Shown here: positions 8,247 to 14,216 of the stretch, one piece after another
How positions within the stretch are numbered: position 1 is the first letter of the stretch
Layout of the letters: the number at the start of each line of letters is the position of its first letter
NCBI GenBank assembly: GCA_964554125.1
Contig: CAZKNG010000058.1
Span: 1 to 14,216, forward strand
Source of the DNA: JAGHBT01 sp035311885
GTDB taxonomy: Bacteria > Krumholzibacteriota > Krumholzibacteriia > Krumholzibacteriales > WJIX01
Direction: 5' to 3'
DNA length: 14,216 nucleotides
Position numbers and translations under genes: made by a program
The notes under the pieces: model-generated
What the model was told of the DNA's origin: nothing
Database searches by the model: none
The model's input: only the letters and a program-made list of their open reading frames with translations

Positions 8247-8594
8247 ATGAAAGTAATAAGAAAGAGATTTCTGATTATTCTGCTTCTACTTATTATCCTG
8301 GGCGGAATTATTGGTCAAATGAGCAAAACAGAACGCTCCTGGCCGGCAATAGGTCAAGAGTTGATCTGGAACTTTATTGCCGTTCTGGCAGCTGTCCTTA
8401 TAAACACCATAATAACAAAAATAAGAAAGAAAGATTACACGGCTTTGGACTCCGCCGGATGGATTATGGTGTGTATAAACATAAAATTTCTGTTTGTAGA
8501 AAAACCAGAAGTTACTATCTATTCAATAATACTTTTAATATTAGGAGGAAGTATACTTTTCTATAGCTATCTGCCTCTTAAAAAAAGGTCTTGA
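8247..8594 (+). CDS. Small polytopic membrane protein, unknown function
   Basis: A 115-residue protein with a basic N-terminus and three to four hydrophobic segments (about 8-22, 37-54, perhaps 71-84, and 91-107), ending in a basic tail. It should sit in the inner membrane with little soluble mass. The ATG at 8247 is chosen over the in-frame TTG at 8241 because GGAGG at 8234-8238 is eight bases from the ATG but only two from the TTG. It follows the lipoprotein gene by 21 bp with a strong ribosome site of its own, so the two are likely one transcript. Size and topology would fit a bacteriocin-immunity-like or accessory protein, but no motif proves it. A terminator-like stem overlaps its end. 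Confidence 0.75.
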   Translation: MKVIRKRFLIILLLLIILGGIIGQMSKTERSWPAIGQELIWNFIAVLAAVLINTIITKIRKKDYTALDSAGWIMVCINIKFLFVEKPEVTIYSIILLILGGSILFYSYLPLKKRS

Positions 8595-8612
8595 AAACAG
8601 GGCTTTTTTAAG
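8577..8612. terminator. Bidirectional intrinsic terminator-like stem at the end of the lipoprotein operon
   Basis: CTTAAAAAA (8577-8585) pairs with TTTTTTAAG (8604-8612) over nine bases around an 18-base loop; the left arm lies in the last codons of the membrane-protein gene and the right arm is a T-run after the stop. The A/T arms would work in both directions, but the stem has little GC, so strength is uncertain. Confidence 0.4.
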
Positions 8613-8942
8613 GGTTAAACACCTGAGGGAAAAGCAGACAGGCAGTTAAGGTGGATTTGTTTTAGAGGGCCAATTAGTATTCCCAAAGAGGAGTCAGCAG
8701 ATCTCTCCTCTTCTGAACGGAAGAAAAGGGTGAGGAATTAACCCGTTTCTTGACATTGGTTACTGATATGATCGGAGGTTTATTAACTGTACTTGCTATC
8801 ATAGATAATTCCACGGATAAAGAAAATAACAAATTAAACTCCCAGAAGTAATGTAATTATTCCTTCCGTAATTCGTCTGGCCGCGGCAGACTGCTGTTAC
8901 AAAGGGCGTGTCATAAACTATAGTAAAGTGGCTTCTGTTCTC
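8595..8942. other. Intergenic region between convergent genes, mostly featureless
   Basis: After the terminator-like stem this stretch has no convincing gene. It contains a 27-codon frame (listed separately), a small GC hairpin GTCTG/CAGAC (8875-8891) without a T-run, and GGGCGTGTCATAAAC (8904-8918), which looks like an insertion-sequence end but has no partner or transposase. It may hold degraded sequence. Confidence 0.5.
8768..8851 (+). CDS. Possible 27-residue hydrophobic small protein (doubtful)
   Basis: The frame begins MIGGLLTVLAIID and ends in a polar, Lys/Asn-rich tail; the hydrophobic start could insert in a membrane. The frame stays open about 17 codons upstream of the ATG, with an in-frame TTG at 8750. 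No good ribosome site precedes the ATG. It may be a remnant or chance; it is listed because it is the only frame of note in this gap. Confidence 0.15.
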   Translation: MIGGLLTVLAIIDNSTDKENNKLNSQK

Positions 8943-10064
8943 CTATAATGTATTTTTTCTAAGCCATATTCTGAAAAAAGGATCGTAGATCTCATATTTT
9001 TTATCTTTTTTAACAACATAATTTTTATTTACGAGAGTCTTCACGGATGACTGAACAGTCGAAGTCGAGCCCAGATTATTTTTTAGCCTTACATCATTTG
9101 AAAAAATTTCTGTTTCTCTTGACAGAGATCCCAGAACTGCTCTCTGATGCATAGATACATTGTTGTACCAACTGTAATACAACTCATTTTGAGTATGCAT
9201 GAGACTCTCAACAGCAGAATCAACATCTTCTTTATTAATTATTCCGCTCCCTTCCAACCATATTTGCGAACAGAGCATCTGTACATGAAAAGGGCTGTTT
9301 TGCGATAAATTCGCTATTTCTCCGGCGAGTATTTCATCAATTTTCCTGCCGGTTGATCCAAATCTTTCTTGAATAAATTTAATCAAATCTTCTTTGGAAA
9401 TAGTGTCAATAGGATAAATCTTCGCGGCTTGATAAAAGGCCCTGTCGGCATTTTCAAACATATCTCTTATAACGTGAGTTTTGCTCCCCATAAATATATA
9501 GCAAACGCCGCTGTGATGTTGAACAAACGACCTCAGATTTTTTTCAAACTCAATGCCGTTATATTTTGAGATTTCTTGAAATTCATCAAATACCACCGCG
9601 ACTCTTTTGTTATATTTTTCCGCTATTCTTTGAGGTATTTCGTATACCTCTTCCAGGGCCTTACCCATACCCGAGGCGGTTCTGGAGAAATCAAAGGAAA
9701 CTTTAATATTTCCTCCTTCGGTGTATTCAAAAAAAGGTATCAACTTCTGGAAAAAGCCTGTTATCTTTTCAATCTTTTCCTTTTTAGTCGAAAAGGCTTT
9801 AGTTATGGACTTCGCGTAAACTTCTATGAACTGGCCGGGAGTGGAAGCCCTTTGCAAATCAACATAAATTGTTATTACAGAAGAGTCCGCCTCAAATCCT
9901 TTCAGAACCGTTTTTATCAGAGAGGTTTTTCCCAGTCTCCTCTGGGAGTAAATAAAAAGATTCTGCGCGGATTTTATATACTTATTTATATCCTTAATCT
10001 CTTTACACCTGTTGGTAAAATACTCGCCGGTGACAGCTTCGCCGAATTTAAAGGGGTTATTCAT
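8943..10064 (-). CDS. Archaeal-type P-loop ATPase (ATPase_2 / AAA+ family) with winged-helix C-terminus
   Basis: A 373-residue protein, the usual length for this family of predicted NTP-driven switches; the family's cellular role is poorly defined. Visible parts are an N-terminal GEAVTGEYFTNR that precedes the P-loop in such proteins, Walker A SQRRLGKTS (residues 40-48; a Ser replaces the first Gly, as is frequent here), Walker B AVVFDEFQE (156-164), a sensor-like GSKTH (193-197), and a C-terminal winged helix ending in DPFFRIWLRKN (about 361-371), the family hallmark. GGGAGG (complement of 10074-10079) lies nine bases before the ATG. It stands alone on the minus strand, convergent with the lipoprotein pair and divergent from the efflux operon, as these often mobile ATPase genes do. 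The partner is unknown. Confidence 0.88.
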   Translation of the reverse strand: MNNPFKFGEAVTGEYFTNRCKEIKDINKYIKSAQNLFIYSQRRLGKTSLIKTVLKGFEADSSVITIYVDLQRASTPGQFIEVYAKSITKAFSTKKEKIEKITGFFQKLIPFFEYTEGGNIKVSFDFSRTASGMGKALEEVYEIPQRIAEKYNKRVAVVFDEFQEISKYNGIEFEKNLRSFVQHHSGVCYIFMGSKTHVIRDMFENADRAFYQAAKIYPIDTISKEDLIKFIQERFGSTGRKIDEILAGEIANLSQNSPFHVQMLCSQIWLEGSGIINKEDVDSAVESLMHTQNELYYSWYNNVSMHQRAVLGSLSRETEIFSNDVRLKNNLGSTSTVQSSVKTLVNKNYVVKKDKKYEIYDPFFRIWLRKNTL

Positions 10065-10127
10065 TTTTAAGAACCTCCCGAAGATATTCTACCACTATAC
10101 AATAGCGCATTACTTATATTAGTATAA

Positions 10128-10319
10128 TTTAGTTTAGTATACTACATCGTATTAGTCAAGCGAAATAAGATAGAAAAATTGTTCTTACTCATAATTGGTA
10201 TAGTTAGCATTGTAATATATTCATGCATATTGAACATTCCCCCCATAAAAATAGAACTGCCAGATGAAACAGAAGGAAACTTTCTCACCGCAGACGCTGT
10301 TAAATGGTTAAAGCAATAA
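10128..10319 (+). pseudogene. Remnant of a second golvesin-tailed exported protein (signal-like start joined to C-terminal end)
   Basis: One uninterrupted frame runs from 10128 to the TAA at 10317-10319. Its end (10245-10319) reads IELPDETEG, then ADAVKWLKQ and stop, matching the end of the big ABC permease (IELSNETEE, ADAVKWIKQ and stop); over the last 30 bases 24 agree. Its first half reads KRNKIEK, a hydrophobic run and YSC, like a lipoprotein signal and lipobox (Cys codon 10224-10226). There is no ATG and no ribosome site; TTG at 10179 is the best alternative start, giving 46 residues. The simplest reading is a gene that lost its middle and start codon. It ends 66 bp before the TolC-like gene. 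Confidence 0.6.
10131..10159 (-). promoter_or_regulatory. Candidate promoter of the minus-strand ATPase gene, overlapped by a direct repeat
   Basis: On the minus strand TTGACT (complement of 10154-10159) and TAAACT (complement of 10131-10136) are separated by 17 bases, the sigma-70 optimum, about 67 bases before the ATG. The octamer TTAGTATA occurs on the plus strand at 10119-10126 and 10134-10141, 15 bases apart, and covers the -10 region, as an operator would. The promoter use in this lineage is unknown, so this is inference. Confidence 0.4.
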
Positions 10320-10385
10320 AGTTTAAAAATAAGCTGGAATCTTAGAAGGATATTTGGAATACTATAAAAAAAACTGGAGATTGAT

Positions 10386-11870
10386 ATGAAAAAAATGTCA
10401 TTTACAAAATCCCTTCGGGTTTCCCTTCTTGCCGGCGCATTTATAATTCCCCTTATAAGTCATAATCTATACGCCGCTCAAACACTGACACTTGAGAAAG
10501 CCCTTGAGATCTCAATGGAAAAAAGCCCCTCTATCAGGCAGTCGAGACTGAACCTGAAACGAAGCAGAGCGTCACTTGACGCCGCCAGGGCCCGGCTTAA
10601 ATCAAAATTCAGCCTCTCTCTTACTCCGCTTAACTATTCCAACAACAGGAATTTCGACGATTTCTCCTCCACCTGGTACACTAAGGAAACAAAACAATCC
10701 TCGGGGCGCTTTACAATCGAGCAGCCTATTAAATGGACAGACGGAACCCTTTCACTTATAAACAGATTCTCCTGGAGGGAATCGTACAGCAGTCAGGTAG
10801 ATAAAACAGACAGGACATACACAAACGATTTCTATATCAGCTTCCAGCAGCCTATTTTCACTTATAACAGAACCAAGCTGGAACTCGAGAATCTGGAGCT
10901 GGATCTTGAAAGAAACAGGCTGCAGTATATTATCCAGCGCCTCTCGCTCGAAAAACAGGTCACCGAGTATTTCTTTGATGTTTATCAGACCAAGAAAAGT
11001 CTGGAAATCGCCGAAGAGGATTTCAAGAACAAAACCGACAGCTATAATATAATGAAAAACAAGGTTGAAGCCGGTATCGGAAAGAAAGAGGACCTCTATC
11101 AGGCCGAACTCAATATGGCCAAAAGCAAATCAGAACTACAGGACCGGCGCGTGCAATTGGAAGACGCGCTGGATAATTTCAAGAAACTGCTCGGGATATC
11201 AATCTACGATGAAATTTCAATAGCGGCTGACGTTTCGTACATTCCCGTCGAAGTCGATTTAGAGAAAGCGATTGAGCACGGAATGAAAAACCGTATGGAA
11301 ATACGCCAGTCGAAGATCGAGATCAAGAACGCGGAGAATGACCTCATAGAAACAAGCGCCAACAATGAATTCAAGGGAAATATCGACCTCTCATACGGAA
11401 GTACCGGAATGGATGAAGAGTTCAGCAATCTCTATGATTCTCCGGATAAAGACCAGCAATTCCGTGTAACACTGGAAGTCCCCCTCTGGGACTGGGGCGA
11501 GAAAGAATCGATGATTGAAGCCTCAAAAGCAACGATTGATTCCAGAAAACTCGATCTTGAAAATGAAAAAAAGGATATAATGATCGGAATAAGAGAGACA
11601 TACCGCAACCTGCAGAATCAGGTAACACAGATCGAGATAGCGGACCAGAATGTCCGCCTGTCAAGACTGACATACGAGATCAATCTTGAAAGGTATAAAA
11701 ACGGAGACCTGACCAGCAAAGACCTCAATGATTACCAGAACCAGCTTTCACGCGAGAAGAATTCAAAGATTTCCGCGCTCATCCAATACAAACTCTATAT
11801 TCTTGAAATGAAGATCAAATCACTATGGGATTTTGAAAATAATCGTTCAGTCTTAGACCAGATACAATAA
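10386..11870 (+). CDS. TolC-family outer membrane efflux protein
   Basis: This is the outer-membrane channel of a tripartite pump, 494 residues. A signal peptide (basic start, hydrophobic 10-25, cleavage near LYAA at 28-31) is followed by LTLEKALEISMEKSPSIRQS, the opening of the family, and two outer-membrane efflux repeats: the first with a long coiled coil (about 160-265, AGIGKKEDLYQAELNMAKSK), the second similar (about 300-485, YKNGDLTSKDLNDYQNQLSR). VPLWDWGEKESM near 368 is a typical strand/hairpin motif. The start is set by GGAG at 10376-10379, six bases before the ATG. The adaptor gene begins 10 bp after the stop. Closest in kind to channels paired with RND pumps; the substrate is unknown. 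Confidence 0.93.
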   Translation: MKKMSFTKSLRVSLLAGAFIIPLISHNLYAAQTLTLEKALEISMEKSPSIRQSRLNLKRSRASLDAARARLKSKFSLSLTPLNYSNNRNFDDFSSTWYTKETKQSSGRFTIEQPIKWTDGTLSLINRFSWRESYSSQVDKTDRTYTNDFYISFQQPIFTYNRTKLELENLELDLERNRLQYIIQRLSLEKQVTEYFFDVYQTKKSLEIAEEDFKNKTDSYNIMKNKVEAGIGKKEDLYQAELNMAKSKSELQDRRVQLEDALDNFKKLLGISIYDEISIAADVSYIPVEVDLEKAIEHGMKNRMEIRQSKIEIKNAENDLIETSANNEFKGNIDLSYGSTGMDEEFSNLYDSPDKDQQFRVTLEVPLWDWGEKESMIEASKATIDSRKLDLENEKKDIMIGIRETYRNLQNQVTQIEIADQNVRLSRLTYEINLERYKNGDLTSKDLNDYQNQLSREKNSKISALIQYKLYILEMKIKSLWDFENNRSVLDQIQ

Positions 11871-11880
11871 GGAGAAAACA

Positions 11881-12930
11881 GTGAAAAGAATTATAATATA
11901 TATCGCCGTCCTTTTATTCTTAGCCTCCTGCGGCGGCGATGATCTTGGTTCAGACAGCAGTCTTCGAACTCCCGTCTCTGTAACGGTAATCAAACCTTCA
12001 TCGATAGAAGAATATATAACTGCTACAGGGACTATTAAAGCGGTTAAAAGTGCTTCGATCAACTCTGAAAACACCGGTTCCTATAGACTCGAAAAGAACC
12101 CCCGTACCGGAAAACCGTTCGCGGCGGGTGATCATGTAAAAAGAGACGAACTTGTCATATCTCTTGAAAACCCGGAGCTGAAGAACAATATCAAAATAAA
12201 GTCGAAAGAACTCGAACTTGAGACCTCCAGACTCGAATATGAAAAGCAGAATTCTCTCTACGACAAGGGAGGAGTTACATACCGGGAGCTGAAAGACGCC
12301 GAGAGAGCAAGTATAGAGGCAAAGTACAATTATGAATACGCCAAAATACAGCTCTCCAAGCTTAAGACACGCGCCCCTTTCGAAGGTATAATCACGGACC
12401 TTCCCTACTATACCCCGGGAACAGAGATCGAATCGGGTTTGAAGCTCGTTGAGATAATGAATTATAATTCCCTCTATCTTGAACTGAATATTCCCGGGAG
12501 GGATTTTGACCGGGTTGAGACCGGCCAGAAAGTCAGAGTTACACATTACACTCTCGCTGAAGATACCCTTTACGGTGAGGTTTCGCAGAAAGAACCGACT
12601 ATAAATGCTGATACAAGGTCATTTATGACCAGAATAACGATCGACAACCCCGATCTACTTTTCAGACCGGGCATGTTCGTTAAGTCTGAAATAACTATAG
12701 CCGAAAAAGACAGCGCCATTGTAATTGCTAAAGATATTATCCAAATAAAGGGAAAGGGGAAAACGGTCTATACAGTACGCAAGGGCGCCGCTAATGAAAG
12801 GATTATCGAAACGGGGATTGAAAACCCGGACAGCGTTGAAGTCACCGGCGGGCTTGACCTTAATGACCGTCTGGTTGTCAAGGGATTTGAAACACTCCAA
12901 CATCATTCAAAGGTAAAGGTGCTTAGATAG
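11881..12930 (+). CDS. RND efflux periplasmic adaptor (membrane-fusion protein), lipoprotein
   Basis: The 349-residue adaptor bridges the inner-membrane pump and the TolC-like channel. A short signal ends in the lipobox LASC with Cys17, so it should be anchored in a membrane by lipid. The order is that of AcrA/MexA/HlyD proteins: first barrel and lipoyl half (about 35-95), a coiled-coil hairpin (about 98-165), second lipoyl half with RAPFEGIITDL, a beta-barrel (about 205-280), and a membrane-proximal domain ending in LQHHSKVKVLR. Start codon GTG, ribosome site AAGGAG at 11869-11874, six bases before it and partly overlapping the channel's stop codon. Tight spacing shows one transcript. It is about 30-40 residues shorter than AcrA, still within the family range. 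Confidence 0.93.
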   Translation: MKRIIIYIAVLLFLASCGGDDLGSDSSLRTPVSVTVIKPSSIEEYITATGTIKAVKSASINSENTGSYRLEKNPRTGKPFAAGDHVKRDELVISLENPELKNNIKIKSKELELETSRLEYEKQNSLYDKGGVTYRELKDAERASIEAKYNYEYAKIQLSKLKTRAPFEGIITDLPYYTPGTEIESGLKLVEIMNYNSLYLELNIPGRDFDRVETGQKVRVTHYTLAEDTLYGEVSQKEPTINADTRSFMTRITIDNPDLLFRPGMFVKSEITIAEKDSAIVIAKDIIQIKGKGKTVYTVRKGAANERIIETGIENPDSVEVTGGLDLNDRLVVKGFETLQHHSKVKVLR

Positions 12931-13021
12931 ATGAACGCCGCGGGATTGAGAATAGAGAGGGAAAAACGCGGAATCCCCGCCGGCCGGTAGTTCTTTTAAG
13001 GATCCGGGAGAAAACAGTAAT

Positions 13022-14216
13022 ATGGAAAAGATTTCCAGATTTTCAGTTAACCAGCCCGTAACGGTTATGATGTTCGTGCTGGCAATTTTTCTTATAGGCG
13101 CGATATCTTTTCAACGTCTCGGCATCGAAATACTGCCCGACCTTAACAATCCCAGACTGTTCATAGAACTGGAGGCCGGCGAGCGTCCCCCCGGAGAGAT
13201 TGAAAATCTCTTCATAGAACAGATTGAATCACTGGCAAGCAGACAGAGAGGTGTTACCGACGTTACCTCGAAGATCAAAACAGGTTCAGCTCTCACGACC
13301 GTCAAGTACAGCTGGGATACCGATATGGACGAAGCCTTTCTTAACCTTCAGAAAACCGTGACAGATTTTGGCCAGCAGATTGACGTCGAAGATATCTCTA
13401 TATCCCAGTACGACCCTAATGCTCAGCCTGTGATGACGATAGCCCTCGCCCATCCCGAAATTGACGATATGAACGACCTCAGATTAGTAGCAGAAGACTA
13501 TATTCAGAACGAACTGATCCGCGTCGACGGCATAGCGGAAGTTAAAATATCAGGCGAAGAGGAAAAGGAGGTTGTAATTGAAACCGACAGCTATCTGCTG
13601 GACGCTTTCGGAGTAACAACATCTGATATTTCAAACCGGATAAACAGCTTCAATCAGAATATATCCGGGGGTTCCGTAGTCGAAATGGGTCTTAAATATA
13701 TCATCAAAGGTGTAACTATCTTTGAATCATTAGATGATATAAAGAATCTTATTATCACTTACAAAAATACAGCAGAGGGCGGAGAAGAAAGAAGCGAATC
13801 TTCCCCGGTTTACCTCAAAGATGTGGCAGTTGTAACAAAAAGGAACAAAGATCCTGAAAATATCGTTTATCTGAACGGCAAGAGATGTGTGGGGCTCGGC
13901 ATATACAAAGAAACGAAGTTTAATACGGTTGAAGCGGCTGAAAAGGTAACCGCGAGACTGTCGGGTATCAGAAAGGCCCTCCCCGGCTATCGTCTGACCA
14001 TAGTCGAGAATCAGGCGGACTATGTTAATTCCGCGATAGATGAAGTCCAGCAGACCGCGCTTATCGGAATATTCCTTGCCGTAGTGATACTCTTCCTGTT
14101 CCTGAGAAGGATCGGGGCAACAGCTATAATAAGCGTCTCGATACCTATTTCAGTTATAGCGACATTTACCCTTATGTATTTCAAGGGGCTTACTCTGAAT
14201 ATCATGACTCTCGGCG
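13022..14216 (+). CDS. RND family efflux pump, inner-membrane transporter, 3'-partial
   Basis: The frame is open from ATG 13022 to the right edge, 398 codons of a protein usually over 1000 residues long. This is the proton-driven inner-membrane pump. Visible: the first membrane segment (about 11-30, VMMFVLAIFLIG), the family motif GIEILPDLNNPR (34-45), the periplasmic pore domain with PPGEIENLFIEQIE (59-72), and the start of the transmembrane bundle (QTALIGIFLAVVILFLFLRR near 343-362, then a second segment). GGGAG at 13006-13010 lies 11 bases before the ATG, a rather long spacing. The class is likely the heavy-metal or hydrophobe RND group, but the metal/drug discriminating residues lie outside the window. 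It follows the adaptor by 91 bp. Confidence 0.93.
   Translation, partial: MEKISRFSVNQPVTVMMFVLAIFLIGAISFQRLGIEILPDLNNPRLFIELEAGERPPGEIENLFIEQIESLASRQRGVTDVTSKIKTGSALTTVKYSWDTDMDEAFLNLQKTVTDFGQQIDVEDISISQYDPNAQPVMTIALAHPEIDDMNDLRLVAEDYIQNELIRVDGIAEVKISGEEEKEVVIETDSYLLDAFGVTTSDISNRINSFNQNISGGSVVEMGLKYIIKGVTIFESLDDIKNLIITYKNTAEGGEERSESSPVYLKDVAVVTKRNKDPENIVYLNGKRCVGLGIYKETKFNTVEAAEKVTARLSGIRKALPGYRLTIVENQADYVNSAIDEVQQTALIGIFLAVVILFLFLRRIGATAIISVSIPISVIATFTLMYFKGLTLNIMTLG

Larger units (their letters stand above)
10065..10385. other. AT-rich intergenic region between divergent ATPase and efflux genes
   Basis: It holds the minus-strand ribosome site and promoter candidate of the ATPase, the golvesin-tail remnant on the plus strand, and the last 66 bases before the TolC-like gene with its ribosome site GGAG at 10376-10379. 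No plus-strand promoter with good spacing could be fixed for the efflux operon. Confidence 0.6.

Noticed and set aside
8904..8918. GGGCGTGTCATAAAC as an insertion-sequence end
   Set aside because: No inverted partner, transposase frame or target duplication was found nearby.
9576..10070. Plus-strand 164-codon frame opposite the ATPase
   Set aside because: It lies fully over a gene with all ATPase motifs, has no family likeness and lacks a ribosome site.
5917..10319. The two ADAVKW-type gene ends as attachment-site repeats flanking an integrated element
   Set aside because: Only 24 of 30 bases agree, there is no integrase, and yjbQ, a common housekeeping-type gene, lies inside; paralogous gene ends explain it better.

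Overview
The window is about 42% GC by eye and comes from a bacterium with a Gram-negative (double-membrane) envelope: it encodes an outer-membrane TolC-type channel, lipoproteins with clear lipoboxes, and an RND pump. A permease fused to a peptidase-like periplasmic part, a golvesin-type C-terminal domain ending in ADAVKWIKQ, and an archaeal-type ATPase together suggest an uncultured lineage of the Bacteroidota/FCB kind (for example Latescibacteria, Zixibacteria or Krumholzibacteria). That assignment is inference only; the window holds no rRNA or other marker gene.

Layout. (1) 1-1515: the 3' part of an NDP-forming acyl-CoA synthetase, open at the left edge. (2) 1663-5954: a two-gene ABC exporter operon, an ATPase followed by a 1116-residue protein that joins an ABC-2-type permease, a degenerate M1-peptidase-like periplasmic region and a golvesin-like domain. 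A 20-bp near-palindrome lies just upstream. (3) 5993-6412, minus strand: a YjbQ/UPF0047 enzyme, convergent with the exporter. (4) 6424-10385: an AT-rich, gene-poor accessory stretch with a GC-rich inverted repeat, a possibly structured leader, a lipoprotein plus small membrane protein pair (7380-8594), an isolated minus-strand archaeal-type ATPase (8943-10064), and the remains of a second golvesin-tailed gene (about 10128-10319). (5) 10386-14216: a tripartite efflux operon, TolC-like channel, lipoprotein periplasmic adaptor and RND inner-membrane pump, the last cut by the right edge.

How the genes work together. The three efflux genes are co-directional and closely spaced and should build one envelope-spanning pump. 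The two ABC genes should build one exporter whose permease carries a large periplasmic module without a zinc-peptidase motif. The lipoprotein and its membrane-protein neighbour look like a co-transcribed pair of unknown function; the glycine-rich, bacteriocin-like C-terminus of the lipoprotein makes this the most plausible place for an undescribed system, but the evidence is suggestive only. No tRNA, rRNA, CRISPR array, transposase or integrase was seen.
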